The notes under the pieces: model-generated
Told to the model about the DNA's origin: nothing
Database searches by the model: none
What the model saw: the letters and a program-made list of their open reading frames with translations, nothing else
Translations under genes and position numbers: made by a program
In this document: in pieces, positions 49,601 through 62,243 of the stretch
Position numbering within the stretch: position 1 is the first letter of the stretch
Layout: every line of letters starts with the position of its first letter
NCBI GenBank assembly: GCA_000697665.1
Contig: KL197711.1
Coordinates: 430,221 to 494,220 of the forward strand
Direction of reading: 5' to 3'
Length of the DNA: 64,000 nucleotides
Source of the DNA: Jaapia argillacea MUCL 33604
Lineage: Eukaryota > Basidiomycota > Agaricomycetes > Jaapiales > Jaapiaceae

Positions 49601-50341
49601 CGGGATGAAATAGAGGACGATGGATACGGCGAGACATGTCAGAGCCAACCACCAGCCGAAGAACAAAGTCCAGAGAATGTTCCCAGGCAGCAAATGTCGT
49701 TCTGCCTGGGCCGAAGGGACTGAGTGGAGGGCTTGATCGGCATAACGGGTGACTGAACGCGACTTTTTATACAAAGCAGGTTTCCAGATAGGGAGACCGA
49801 ATGGGTGTTCGACATTGATGAGAGATTGGCGTTCCTTGAGGGTAATTGGATCGTCCTCTCGATCGTCGTCGTCGTCGTCGTCTGGTGATTCCGGTCCCTG
49901 ATTAACCTCGCCGTCCGCAACATCCTTTCCCCTACCAACGGCATGAGGTACCCCTTCCTCATCTTCACTTCCCTCATCTTCTTCACTCAGCAACAGGGCT
50001 TCCTCCCGATATCCCCTCGCAGTCACATGAGAACTGCTGACACTGGTGCTCCTGGCTCCTCGATGCCTGGAGGAACTGACAGACAGACTTCTTACGAGAT
50101 TTGGCTGTGCCACGCGACGAGGAGTGGGGGAGACCGGCCTTGCAGTTGAAGCAAAATAGGAGGTACCAAGATGGTGGTGATGAGGCGTTTCTGCCATTGA
50201 CCAGTTGGAACTGTAGCTGACGCTTCGGGGAATAGTGATGCGAGGACCTCCCGGCGTCGGCGTCGTCGTTGTCGGTGATGGCAAAGGAGTCTGCTCACCG
50301 TCCTGGTCGGGCGCAGACATTGTGGAGTAGCGCTGCGACAA
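46664..50341 (-). CDS. VNX1: Vnx1-like vacuolar cation/H+ exchanger (CaCA superfamily)
   Basis: This is a long-form cation/proton antiporter of the vacuole or another endomembrane. It has a very long N-terminal cytosolic region, Ser/Pro-rich, with an Asp run (about residues 155-165) and phospho-like sites. Two N-terminal spans follow ('[20 protein letters not shown]', '[20 protein letters not shown]'). The CaCA core repeat 1 is '[20 protein letters not shown]', with '[19 protein letters not shown]'. Then comes a Cys-rich stretch ('[20 protein letters not shown]'), a span ('[20 protein letters not shown]'), and a long loop (about 200 residues, 47950-47420). Repeat 2 reads '[20 protein letters not shown]', with '[20 protein letters not shown]'. 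The last spans end in a short tail '...LFLGLHL'. Both alpha-repeat acidic residues are present. The split architecture and Cys-rich stretch match Vnx1/YNL321w more than Vcx1. An alternative start is Met8 (50320). Convergent with DDB1, 85 bp away. Confidence 0.87.
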
Positions 50342-50580
50342 ACTGGTTCAAGATACTGGACATGACGGAATGGGAATTGTAATTAATTCCAACTTCCGCG
50401 GCATCTCGGCAAAGATCATACATTGCGAATTAAGCCAGCATGAGCAACGAACATGTAGCTAGTGAATGTAGGATTGATAGTATGCTATGGGTATAGATGT
50501 GTACTGTAATGCCAAGTGATGCTTCCACATAATATCAACAAGTCCCTCAGCGAGATAAATCAAAATCACCCTGGGACAGG

Positions 50581-52371
50581 TCATCTCTTCAAAACCTTCT
50601 CTCGCAATTCCGCTCCCTTCAGCTTTGCCTTGAGGTACTCCAATCTGGCTTCATATCGAGCCGTAACTTCAGCCCGGCGACGTTTGATCTCCTCCATCTC
50701 GTGCTCAAGCGACTGAAAGTGGCAGTCTTCGCCCTCCGAGATGGTCTTGGAGGTTCCACCGAGGTCCTGCAGATACTCAGGAAGTTGACTATGAAATGCA
50801 GTTCCGCTACCCTCGTCGACTGGAGCCAGGGGCAGGTGGCCAGTGCTCCTGGTCAGGTTAACCACAGAGCCGCTTGCATTTCCCAAACGACCCAGAACTG
50901 ATGATGAAATCGAAGGGGGAGGCACGGCTTTGCCAAGGCCGCGAGAGGAGGATGACGAGAATGACGCTTTGCGAGCCAGTGTCGCCGAATGTGACGCGCC
51001 AGGAAACGCCCTCGACTTGGTCGACTTTGCGGCAGATAGCGTGGTTCGCATGGATCCCGCTGATTGAATGGACGCCCCATCACTGTCCTTTCCGGCGTGT
51101 GTCGACTTGCGATCTGGAACGAGGGTCCAGTTTGACTCCACACCTTCGCCTCCGTGCCCTTCAAATAATCGACCCCCATAAAAGGGGATTGGAGGAAGCT
51201 GCTGTCTGCGAGTCAATGCCGTCAACTCCAGCCCATTGAATGCATCCAGTAGCCGCTTCCCTTCGGCTTCGACAAGCTCGATCTCGTGGCGAATGGACCT
51301 TGTGGTATCCAAATTTCCATCATCGACAGCGTCCTCAGAACTTGCTAATAAAGAGCGACCGGCATCGGGTTGTACGGGGCCACCGGGGAAGGAAGACGGA
51401 GGAGTCTCACCGGCCAAACGCCGTAAACTCCGGTGCGTTGAACGAGATATGGCAGGGGGGGAGGATGTGTCAGGATCGTATGTCGGAGGGAGCACAGGTC
51501 TTGTTCGGTGGGAAGTAATGGACTGAGCATCGTTTTGCATAACTGAACTGTCCGTCGCAAAAGATGCATCACTGCCTTTTCTTGAGAGTAGTCGTGGAAA
51601 GGTGCGTCGCTGGAAAATATTTGACGATTTTGACGTCTGCGAAAAGATACTCGTGGTGTCATTCGAAGTGATAGTGCCGGAGGAGGGTACTCTGCGACCG
51701 GTCGCACGCCGGAGAATGCTCGTTACGGTGGAAGATACAGAATGTTTGGATTGGATGGATGGAGGACGAGATGATGTGCTGACAATGAAGTTGGACGTAG
51801 GACGAGTGTGAGAAGGAGCTGACAGAAGGGTGTAAGGGTGCATTGAGAGCAAAGTGAAGGGTACACTCACATCTATCTTGAGGGTGACTCCCATTTGCCC
51901 TTAATCGGACGATAGGCGCTTCCACAGGCACGGAAGCACCGCTCGCGAGCCGTTCAAACAGATTTTGACGAAGCAGTCGATACTCGTCGTCGCTGAGAGA
52001 AACACAAATCTTAAGCGGCTCTTTCCCGGCTAATTTGTTGACGGCTCTCACTTGAGTAGACCCTCAGCATTCGCAGCTGCGAGTTCATTCAGTCTCTGAG
52101 CCAGGGTCACCCTACATACGGAAATGAGCTGGTGATGATAGTCAAGTGAAGGCACGTACGTGATAACGTCCGTGGTGCTGGGTTTAGGCGCCGCGCGAGA
52201 CAGAGGCGAGGAAGGTGCTGATTGTGATGTACGAATGGGTCCAATATTCGGGGTGGAGGCAGTATGACGAGGTTTCTCTGAATGGGGGAGTGAGCTGGTG
52301 GACGCGGAAGGCTGGGCCGATCCTTCTCGGCCCTTTCCTCTCTGCTTCCCATACTGCCCGTTAAATACCAT
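50581..52371 (-). CDS. Uncharacterised Ser/Pro-rich protein with C-terminal coiled coil
   Basis: I do not recognise the family. The start at 52371 gives 'MVFNGQYGKQRGKGREGSAQ', a basic low-complexity start. After an intron come two short helical exons: 'TLAQRLNELAAANAEGLL' and 'SDDEYRLLRQNLFERLASGA' followed by 'VPVEAPIVRL'. The long last exon begins near 51830 ('SHTRPTSNFIVSTSSRPPS...') and is mostly disordered, rich in Ser, Thr, Arg and Pro. It contains 'DTTRSIRHEIELVEAEGKRL' and 'LLDAFNGLELTALTRRQQ', and a strongly charged coiled coil at the end ('LEHEMEEIKRRRAEVTARYE', 'ARLEYLKAKLKGAELREKVL'), stop at 50581. The layout suggests a scaffold or signalling adaptor, but this is inference from composition. 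Confidence 0.65.
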
Positions 52372-52783
52372 ATTGGTGAGTAGGTACGCTATGGGCAGAG
52401 GAAATGATACACACAAATCTGGAACGAATAACTCTGACGACGGAGTGGTCGGGTGGAGAAAAGTCTTGAGATGGTTCTGCCTTTCTGGAGGAGAAAAACA
52501 CCATTTCTTCATGCCGATCCTGACCTGAGAGCTTCGAGGGAAGGAATAGGAGGAACGAAAGGAAAAAAGAGGGGAATGTCGAGTTAACCAGCACTCGTCG
52601 CAACGCCGAGCTGAGCGCGGAATTGCACCCACAGAATGGCTTGCTTGTCCTGGAAACCGGCGCCAGCGTTAGCGTTTGTGTTTCCCACAGTTGGTGTGAC
52701 GCGCATTGGAAGCGCACCACCTCGCACAAAACTCGAGGATCGAACCATTCCACCTCCCTCACCATAACTTCCATCATCCCCCC
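52372..52783. promoter_or_regulatory. Divergent promoter region uncharacterised gene / ERG24
   Basis: About 410 bp between two outward start codons, with several antisense open frames that lack coding features. Sterol genes in fungi are commonly driven by SREBP- or Upc2-type factors, but I could not identify a specific site. Confidence 0.35.
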
Positions 52784-54403
52784 ATGACTGCGAAAGCCAT
52801 CAATCCCCGCACCAAGGGGTACGAGTTTCTAGGCCCTCCCGGTGCCCTTTTCATCACTTTGGCAGTACCCGCTACGACCTACGCCCTCTACTTTGGATGC
52901 TCAGAGTCATCGGGCGGCTGTCCTCCTCCACTTGATAACATTCCTGTTCATTTTACCCAGGCGGTTTCTAGTCTGACGTGGTGGAAGTCGCTTTGGGATA
53001 CCCAGGCTGCTATCCTGTACTTCTCTTGGTATGCGTTCTGTGTCGTCGCGTGGTATATCCTACCTGGTGACTGGGTCGAAGGCACGCAGTTGCGCAATGG
53101 CGGCAAGCAAAAGTATAAAATTAATGGTGAGCGGCCCTTCCCCTATGGGCGCGATCCCGCTGACGCCCATCAGCCTTTTCGACTTTCCTATTGGCACTTG
53201 GCCTAACCGCTGGGTGGATCGTTCGTTTTGGCCCCCAATCTTTCACCTTCTTCTACGAAAGATGGGTTGGATTTGTGACGGCCTCGCTCCTCATGTCCGT
53301 TGTGCAAGCTTTGGGATGTTATGCTGCTTCTTTCCAAGATAACAAGTTGCTCGCCCTCGGAGGAAATACCGGAAGCTTCATCTACGATGTATGCACCCAC
53401 ATTTTGTCACCATGTTGGACGTTTTCGGGGCTAACACTACTCTTCCTCCAGTTCTTCATTGGTCGAGAGTTGAACCCTTCCATAGGGTCCTTCGATATCA
53501 AATCGTTCAACGAGCTCCGACCTGGTCTGATCCTTTGGGTGCTGATCAATATCAGCATGGCCTGTGAGCAGGCAGTTCGTCGCGGTGGCACCATCACCGA
53601 TTCCATGTGGCTGGTTCTCATATTCCAAACTTTCTACGTCGCCGACGGGCTTTACAACGAGGTACGAGCTTCATTATCATTGCGTCTATTGTTATTCACT
53701 CCCTTTCACCAGCCCGCCATCCTCACTACTATGGATATTACCACTGATGGTTTCGGTTTCATGCTCTCAGTTGGCGATCTCACCTGGGTCCCCTTTGTAT
53801 ACTCGTTGCAAGCGCGATACCTTGCTTTCAAGCCGGTGGAACTGGGCCCTGTCTGGACGGCTGTTGTGTTGGGAGTGGATCTCCTGGGTTACTACATCTT
53901 CCGGGATGCAAATGGCGAAAAGAATGATTTCCGTAATGGACGCAATCCGAAGAGTCAGACATCCCCTCGCATTCTTTCGCTTGCTCCCTCACTTATCACG
54001 GGTTTCTCAGACCTCAAGTTCTTTGTGACGGCGAGCGGCTCGAAGCTGCTGACCTCTGGATGGTGGGGTCTTTCCAGGCACCCCAATTACTTGTATGTGT
54101 CTGTTTATCAATGTCAGCATATCGGATGACTGGAGTTGTGCATGCAGCGGAGATTTGTTGATGGCTTTGGCTTGGTCCCTGCCAACTGGCTTTGACACTC
54201 CCATCACCTATTTCTATCCCATATATTTCGCTGTGCTCCTGATTCACAGGCAACGACGAGACGACGAGAATTGCGAGAAGAAGTTTGTGTCTTTTAACAC
54301 TTCATACTCGTGCCGGCGCTGATGGCCACGAATTGCAGATATGGCGAGGACTGGCACAAGTATATGAAGATGGTCCCGTATCGCATCATACCGTACCTGT
54401 ATT
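52784..54403 (+). CDS. ERG24: Delta(14)-sterol reductase Erg24
   Basis: This is an ER multispanning enzyme that reduces the C14-15 double bond after C14-demethylation in ergosterol biosynthesis, using NADPH. The start at 52784 gives '[20 protein letters not shown]'. Spans and motifs in order are '[19 protein letters not shown]', '[20 protein letters not shown]', '[20 protein letters not shown]', '[20 protein letters not shown]', '[15 protein letters not shown]' and '[20 protein letters not shown]'. The sterol-reductase signatures follow: '[15 protein letters not shown]', then '[20 protein letters not shown]', and '[19 protein letters not shown]' with '...[11 protein letters not shown]' at the C-terminus. 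The last intron splits Lys-Tyr (K|YGEDW). The ERG24 group is favoured over ERG4 by the 'GRELNPSIG...DLK' context. Six introns. Confidence 0.95.
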
Positions 54404-56325
54404 GAAGATGGAATCGCAGGAATCGGTAATCCCGAGATTTTACACTACGTGTCTTCCTAGTGTACTCGGACTATAGTGGCACAGTCATCGACGGATCCTT
54501 GATACACTCCATGTTTCGACCGGTTGCCGGATTCTCTGCTGGGGTAAAGTCATCGAGAAGTTCCCGCTACCTTGGTAGTGGGTCTCGTCAGCGTTCTAGT
54601 CCCTAAGGCCCTGTTCGGGATCCCCAGGTAGCTAGCTCAAATAGGAAACCCACAGCAATCAGAGATGATGATGAACTCTGGGTTTGTATCCTGCAACAAG
54701 CTAACTACGATCTAAGACACGGTGGTCCGTACTAATCCTACTGTTGCCATACAGTAAGTAATGTTAGGGGCCGTCTCGAATGTTCTAAATCTAAGGTATC
54801 TAGTCTAGGGTTGTTTCAAAATTGCATCGTGGAGGATGGGGGTGTAAGGCATATACAGGTTTGCACCCAAGAGAGAATGGGTTTGCAGATTGAGGTGCAT
54901 AACTTGGGGGATGTATGCATAAGTGCGGGAAAAATATAAACAGAGATAAAAATAAAAATGAAATTCAAGTTGGTCTGGCTGCTTGTCCTGACTCCTCACC
55001 CCTGTAACAGGTACGGAAGTGGTAGCCTCCGCAATCAGCCGACGGACTTAGAAATATTAGAACTCCGCACACGTGTGCCTATGTATCATACACAACACTT
55101 AGCTCGGATGAAATCTGCTCAATATACTTCACTTTTGGCCCTTGCCAACGGTCGATCAGTGAACTGAGTGACTCTTCTAGTCTCTTATATCTCTTGGTTA
55201 GCTTTCAAACTAACCTCTCGTGTCTTGCGTCCCAAGTAGGACACGATACATGCTATTATTTCTTCTCAGATTCTTCTTGCATGTCCATGACATGCTCCTG
55301 TGGTACAGGATGGTTGTGTATACAACCATGCCTCACTATTGAGCACCCTAAGGAGCTACTTGCAAGTAGCACTTAGGAACATGTTCTATGTGTATTTGAC
55401 TGCGAGGCTACCTGTTCAAAGCATCACACCAGTGTAACTATGAAGCCTGCCAGAGTCGATTGAAGATACTCATCGGACTAGTGATGAGCTGTCGCTGATC
55501 AGCCGTTACACTGGATGCAGTGCCCCAACTTATTTGTTAGCTAATTTGCTCAGCTGCAAACATTCACTCTGTCCTTGGTAGGGCCTTCCAAGGCTCGACA
55601 ATGCTCTCGTTCGCTTGGACAACCGATCCCTTGCACTCCTGGATACAAGAAGCATTTCTATTGGTTTGGTACCACTGTGCTTGTGCCATCCACTGCACAA
55701 TCTGCTCTCACAGACTTTGTGATTTGGATGTGCGAGTCTGTGTTACTCAACCTCAAGTTCTCAGCTGGCAGGCTTTGCGATCATCGAACTGTTGAACTTT
55801 CACTCTCTAGCCAACCAGTCCAGCCCACCTGGTGGAGTATTCAGGATGTGGAGAAGTATTCACTTTCTGCTCCTGGCTACTATCACTTGCCGTTTGTATC
55901 CGTTGCTCTAACCATCCTCAAACTTTAAGTGATGTTGCTAGAATCTCTCAAGCATGCAGTTAGAGGTTACAGAGGTAACCACACCTGTATATGGTCCATC
56001 ACTCTTTGGGAGCTTACTTCAGTAAGCACCAGGAGGCATGTGTTTAAGCCACAGGCATACTGCTGAGATTCTTGCACCTCTGTATCACCTCCTCGAAGAA
56101 TTAATTGAGGTATCTGGACATGTAAACAAGCTCAGCATATCCATCCACCTACCATTCAATTCGATATTGACACTCTTGCCTTGTTCATTGCCCTCAACAA
56201 CCTCACACACACTCCACCTGTTTCTGGTCACCTGCTATCTCCCTCACACTCATTGATTTGCATCTGTAGCCACCAGACACTACTCATTTGCTTGCGCTTT
56301 CATTCAGTTGTCAATCACTGCATTC
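54404..56325. mobile_element. Decayed repeat-like region, no intact gene
   Basis: About 1.9 kb of AT-richer DNA lies between ERG24 and the LINE 3' end. Plus-strand open pieces at 55194-55376, 55575-55928 and 56038-56256 show residual coding-like composition ('KKHFYWFGTTVLVPSTAQS', 'RLCDHRTVELSLSS') but are broken and match nothing I know. I read it as remains of older transposons or of dispersed gene pieces. No terminal repeats found by eye. Confidence 0.35.
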
Positions 56326-56346
56326 TTTTTTTTTTTTGTTTTTTTT
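56326..56346 (-). repeat. Poly(A) tail of the LINE
   Basis: Twelve T, one G and eight T on the plus strand correspond to an A-rich tail at the 3' end of the minus-strand LINE. It marks the 3' end of the insertion. Confidence 0.75.
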
Positions 56347-56554
56347 GGTGGAGCGTTTGGGTCTCAAAGATGAGCCCAGCCTTTTAGAGCCGATCTGAGT
56401 CGCCTCACAGGGCCCGCTGGACTATTTCGGGAGTTTAAACCCAGAGTTTTGCACACCTCAAGGAAATGCCTTTACGCACTGAGTGTGGGACTCAAGACAG
56501 TGAGTGTTCCGTCATCTTCTACCTTCCCGTCGTCTCTTCCCCTCCCCCCCATAC

Positions 56555-59500
56555 TTACCCCTCTGCTTCGTCTGTGATTGGAAGAGGCTCAATACCCACT
56601 AAAACCCCGACCTCCCTGGTCCAACCATCCGGGAGTTCTCTCTCGTTCTTGAGGGTCCCTGACCATGTAGCTTTAACCAGCCCAGCTGGCATGGCCTTCT
56701 TGCCATACTTCTTGGTATTTGTTAATTTGCAGTCTAGGGACAACCGATCGTTGATCATTGAGACCCATCTGTTGTGGATCTGACGAGGGTTAAGTGTCAT
56801 TGTTCTGTCTTGTCTGTCAGGGATAACCCTCTGACATTGTAGGCTCCAGATCAGTCTCGCTGATTCAGCTATCAAGATTCTGAAGAGCCTCACATCCCCT
56901 GCTCTGGCATTCCCATGACTATCTTGGAAGTCTGCTTGGCAGCACGAGAGGATTATTCCCATGGTTGGGTGGTTCCAAGTCTGGTTTTTCATTGACCACA
57001 GTGATTTTACAAGGTCCCAGATCTCTGCTCGCCCTGGAGCCTCGCAAACAGTGAGTATATGTTCCATTGAGTCAAGGCAGTGGCAGTGCTTGCATTCACT
57101 TCTTTCCTGGAGTTCAGCTGAAAAATTCGCTTGAAGCCATTTATTGCCAACCATGTAGGCATCATGGATGGTCATCCAGAAGAAGACTCGTGCTTCCCAG
57201 GACAGGTCTTTCGATCGGATTGATTTCCAGAGTTTTTCAGAAGTTGGGGTTCGTCCGTAGGCCTCCGTTGCCGCCTCCTTTGCGAGGATCAGATTCTCAG
57301 CAGTGTGTTCACGGATTGTGAGCTTTTTCATTTTGATCTTTTGAATTGCTTTGTAGCAGAGCGCTTGCGTCATGGTGGAGAGCTTAGCTCCCATGACTCT
57401 CAGTGTTGGGGGGATTGTGAGGTCGATCACATCTGGTGTGCCTTTTTGCACGCCCTCATTGGCGTTCCTGTCTGCTTGTTCATTCCTTTCATGTCCACTG
57501 TGACCCTTCACCCATTTCAGTCGTGTTGGACCATCTCTCTCTCGCAGCTTGGCAATGGTTGCCTTAATCAGTTCACTGTTTTCCATTCCAATGTAGCCCT
57601 TATCTTCCCCTTTTTTTTGGTGTATTGTGAGGGAGTTTAGGACATATTTAGAGTCAGTTTCAATGTGTAGCTTATTTGTTGGGGGAATTACTTCGGCTGC
57701 CACTTTTGCCGCTGCCATCTCGCCCGTCTGGTTTGACTGTGTAAAGTGGGCTGGTAATCTTATTGCAAAATTCCAATGGTTGCCATCAGAGATAAAGCCT
57801 CCAGCTCCTGCAATGGCATTGTCTTCCCCGTTATGCAGGCATGAGCCATCCGTCGCAATCGTGATCTCGGTGTCCTCATCTGCCTCCTGAGTGGGGGGTG
57901 GAAGCTCATTTGTAGTCTCTCCTTCCGTGAATATTCTGAAGAGGTCTGTCAGGCCTCCGTGGGTTGTTACCCATGGGTCGAAAATTGACCAGCCCTCTTC
58001 TTCTGGCATGTCTTCCCCTACAAGGCCTTCATTATCCTCAGGCTTATTCCCATAAGGGCTCCATTTTGGTGGTAGTGTATCAAGAAGGTCACGAACTTTC
58101 ACAAAGCACTTGTGCGGGTTCTCACATCCCGTACGTGTCCCTTTGATCTGGCAGTTCTGGCACTCGCAGGTCTCGCTTGGCGCATGGCCAACACCTGTCA
58201 GTCAGTTGGCTAGTTCTTCAGCATTGGCAATGGTGCGCACCCTGTGTCGTTCTATTAGGCAGGCGCTGACTCTTCCTCTACAGAGGCGTCTTAACTTTGG
58301 GTCAGCCTCTCGATGGTACCATATCGGCATCTGCCTGATAACCTCTCAGGCAAAAGCAATTCCTTCCGGTCTAACCCTGTAGGTTGAGGCTAGAATGATA
58401 ATCTCTCTCAGATCCCTTGCTATCTTAACCTGGGATCCGGTGCTTGTCTTCCAGGATTGGAGGAAGATATTTTGTTGCAAGCAGGGCCGAACATTCTTCT
58501 CTGACTGTGGTGTGCGAAGTGCAAACAGTGCATCAGCAAACAGTGTCCAGATGGGGCGGTCTGGTCCAAAGTTTAGGTATCTCTTAACCTTCGACATTAT
58601 CTCTGCTGCCTCATTCCGCGATCAGAGGTCAAGGACACCTCGACCTCCTTGGCTTACTGGTGCGTATAATGTTTTGAGGTTGACAGGGCTCTGGGTCTTG
58701 TCACCCCACATGAATTTACGGGTTCTTTTCACCAGGCAATCCTCTACAGGGGCAGGCATACCCTGGACCTGTGTGAGGTACTGTGTCATCCCTCCGATCA
58801 CCATCTGGATGATTAGGCAACGACCTTCCATTGTTGGATGGCTCCTATCCCATTGTTGGAGTGCTTTGTCAACCTTCTCCATAACTGGTGCCCAGGGCAC
58901 TCCGGCTTCCATTTTATTGCCAAACCATACTCCAAGTATTCTCACAGCTTCGCCCTCCCTTGCGATGTGGATTTCCTGTGGGATGGGGGGACCGTCTGGC
59001 TGGATTTGTCGAGATTTGATGAGCTGTTCTCGGAATTCCTGCAGGCCCACAGGGACTATCTCAGTCTTCTTTACGTTAAACTTCGCCTTTGCTGCAATAC
59101 ACCAGTCATTCAGGATTTTCATTAGGTCCTCGAAGCTATCGTTCTCTGATAGGTATGTCGTCGTGTCATCTGCGAAGAGCATTGCAATGAGTCTTTCTTT
59201 GGTTCCAGGGATTTTAAAGCCTTCTAAGCTGGAGTTTCTCAGTGCAACAGCCAGTGGTTCAATTGCCAGGTCAAATAGCAAGCAGGAGAGGGGATCTCCT
59301 TGACGAACTCCTCAGGTAACTCGGAAGGGTTTGCTGAGGCACCCATTTATCATAACCTTTGTTTCTGCATGTTCATAGAGTGTTTTTACTTTCTTAATGA
59401 ATTTGTTTGGAATCCCGAAAGCTTTAAGTGTTTCCCACAGGTAGTCGTGCGCGATTTTGTCATATGCTTTCTCCTGGTCAAGCGCGATGATTACACTGTT

Positions 59501-61969
59501 GACCTCAGCTGCTTCTGCATACTCGATTACCATCTTCGTCAGCTCTGTATGATCAGATATCTGGCGTCCCGGGATGAAACCTGCTTGGTCCCGATGGATA
59601 AGTGATGGCGCTACTTGGGCCAGTTTCACCGTGAGTGATTTTGTAAAGATTTTATAGTCTGTGTTGAGGAGTGTTATCAGCCAGTAGTTGCTGATTAAGT
59701 TCCTATCATTTTTCTTGTAGATAGGGCACATCCAGCCTTCTGAAAAATTTGTGGTCGGGTCCACACCAAACTCCTCAATATCATTGAAGACTGCAGTCAT
59801 CAAGCCTACGACGTTAAAGGCTTCTGAGTTGCCTCGTTTTGAGTCCATCAAGAACCTATCATGTATTGTCTTCCAGAGCTCGTAGGTTGCACCATCGAGG
59901 CCGGCGGCACTGTTGTTCTTGGACAGTTTTAGTGCTCGGCTTACATCGTCTTCAGATAGCTTGGCTTGTAGGAGGTTTTGCTGGTCTTCAGTCGGTTGAG
60001 CCACAACTGGGTCGAGATGTTTTCATATTTTCTCAGCCTGTATATCTGGGTCAACCACATCACCAGTGTCTTGCAGTGTTTCATGATACTCCTTGGCTAG
60101 TTCGGCCATCTTCAGTGAGTTTTTTTCATACTGGCTGTCTGGTTTTTCCAGAGCATATATGATGTCCCTCGGTTTCTTCTCCTTGTTTGTCTGGGTCCAG
60201 TATCGGCAAATTGTTTCCCCTTCAAGGCGATTTTTTGCTGCTATCTCATTCCTGGCTCTTTGATGGTGGCCCTGTTCAAGGAGTGTTATTTTCCAGACCA
60301 GTTCTGCAGCCTGCTTCATTTGCACATCTTCTGGACGAGTTAGATCGTTGTTGACTTTATCAAGTTCCACTTCAAGCTCTTGACGTTCACGTATAGTGCG
60401 TGGGACTACTGCTTGTTGGCACTTCCTTGCCATGTCAAGTATGTCGCATTTGAACTTATGCCACATGCATTGTGCATTGTTGGAGTCCGTCCACTGTCCC
60501 TTTAATTCCTCGACTTTTGCGCTGGCTTCTAGCCCTCGTTCTTTGATATACTTTGCCAGAGGCTGATCTTTTAAGATATGCACAGGGATTGACCACCGGC
60601 CATTCCCAATCAGAGGGGCTGCCTAGCTGGTCATCATGACTGAGACCATTCTATGGTCAGCGTTCGGTATGCCCGTTGCTTGGATTTTCCATTTTCGTGC
60701 TGTCTCGAAGACTCACTCTGTCACGTATAGGCAGTCAATTCGTGATTGGGAGTTTGTGCCTGCTATGGGCAGATTCCCATTCTGGTCAGTTCTATTCATC
60801 CCTCCCTGAAGGAAGGTGTAGTCCTTGCTGTCGGGGAATGTTGCTCTGAAGCCGTCTCTCAGGCCCAAGTGGGTTTTGAGTTCATCTAGGGCATCCACTG
60901 TAACCCTCGAGTCTTCATGCATTGGGAGCCGGTCGATAGCATCCTCTACCATGTTGAAATCACCTCCCATCAAGTCGGGTTTTGGGCTTTGGGGGTGATC
61001 TTCAAACCATTGCTTTATGTTATGCCAGAATTGCGCATTTTCGGTTGGATTATTTGGTGCGTAGACCCTGAGTACTGTGAGGTTTTCTTCTTGTTTCATC
61101 TTCGTTTGAGCTAGGATGGCTCTGCCAGGGATAATCACTGTTTCGGTGATGTTGCTGGTGTCGATTAGTTGTGGGTTGAAGACAACGGCTATGCCTCCCT
61201 TCCCTGAGGGGTTTGTTGGGTCTGGGGATGCTCGTATTCACATTCGTTTCGAGAATACCCTCTCAACATTGTCTCGTCTCTCCTCGGTCATATGGGCCTC
61301 CTGTACGAGTAGGACAGCTATCTTCTGTTCTCGTAACAGCTGGTTGAGGTGGTTCCACTTATTATTTTTGTGGGTTGGGTTAGTGTTCCCATAGCCTTTC
61401 AGGTTTAGGGATGCTATTCGGACACTAGCCTTATGGGCTGCTTTTTGTGCACGACGGTGTTTCCGTCTATTCGGGTGAGCTTCACCCTCATTACTCTGTG
61501 AGTCATCCTGAGTCGCAGACTGCAGGGAAGGCACTGACTGTGCTGCTCTCTGATTGGAGCTTTGTGGCTGGTTCAAGTGGTTTTGTGCACTTGGGTTTGC
61601 CTGCAGATGCAGACGTGCATCTGGGAGGGCAGGTCTTTGTTCCTCGTCTGGGGTGCCACGAGATGGCAGGTGGTGATCCTGGCCAGACTCACGCAGCACT
61701 CGCCCTTCTCTTCCGCCTTCCGTACCCCCATCTCCATCCTCGATGGCCTGGCCAGCAGTTGAACCAGATCCGTCTCCGGAGGTGGTTTGTTGTTCGCCAA
61801 AGTTTGTTGTACCGTTGAGCAGGTTGATCTGTGAGGATGGGGTGTCTATCTGAGTAGTAAAATTAGTTGCAAAGGTAGCTTCATCCTGGGTATGCCAAAC
61901 CCAGGACATCGCCACTGTTGTAAGTAGGTGTCCCTGCACGATTGGGGCTCGTTTGGGTGGGCAGCACAA
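56555..61969 (-). pseudogene. LINE ORF2: endonuclease - reverse transcriptase - RNase H, broken by eight stops
   Basis: One reading frame runs throughout, interrupted only by stop codons. Near the N-terminus is the apurinic-like endonuclease ('VRIASLNLKGYG', 'LLVQEAH', 'MGGDFNMVEDAIDRL'). Then a helical linker and the reverse transcriptase: 'SKNNSAAGLDGATYELWK', 'WMCPIYKKND', 'DQAGFIPGRQISDHTELTKM', 'IIALDQEKAYDKIAHDYLW', 'GVRQGDPLSCLLFDLAIEPL' and the catalytic 'AMLFADDTTTYL'. A Cys cluster follows ('CECQNCQIKGTRTGCENPHK'), then RNase H ('ITIATDGSCLHNGEDNAIAG', 'LHIETDSKYVLNSLT', 'LKWVKGHSGHERNEQADRNA') and a C-terminal zinc-type 'CKHCHCLDSMEHILTVC'. In-frame stops (plus coordinates) are 61238, 60713, 60623, 60023, 59312, 58622, 58346 and 58202. 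Seven are TGA and one (60623) is TAG. No frameshift was needed. Confidence 0.85.
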
Positions 61970-62243
61970 TCACATGGAAACTCTCGAGACCCTACCTACC
62001 TAGCCTCTTCAATACAGTTTTGACACTTGCCGCTTTCCTGTCTGTCCACTTAGCAGACGCCAGTATATTCGGGCAGGTGGTGTTCGCGGGGCACAAGACA
62101 CCTTGTACTCACCCTGGCTTCTTCTGTCCCCAAAGACAGGCCCAGACAAGGGATTCCATAGGGTGGTCATGCAAATTGAATAACCCAGATTGATTAAGGA
62201 AGACTGTAAATATACATAACATTGTCTATTGTGTGGTGACGAC
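61970..62243. other. LINE ORF1-ORF2 spacer
   Basis: About 270 bp between the terminal stop of ORF1 and the first Met of ORF2, without a preserved open frame. Confidence 0.5.

Noticed and set aside
31140-54403. Possible sterol/P450 cluster because P450 reductase and ERG24 are both present
   Set aside because: They are 20 kb apart with unrelated housekeeping genes between them and there is no P450 gene; chance proximity is the simpler reading.
55575-55928. 117-codon plus-strand open frame as a gene
   Set aside because: No credible ATG start, no family match, surrounded by broken frames; kept only as part of a decayed region.
61447-61818. 123-codon plus-strand open frame
   Set aside because: Fully antisense to the LINE ORF2 N-terminal region; a shadow of the real frame.
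56555-61969. RIP with a strict TpCpG target rule as cause of the LINE stops
   Set aside because: The base before the inferred CGA is C, A or G in the sites examined, so that specific rule is not supported; general C-to-T change is.
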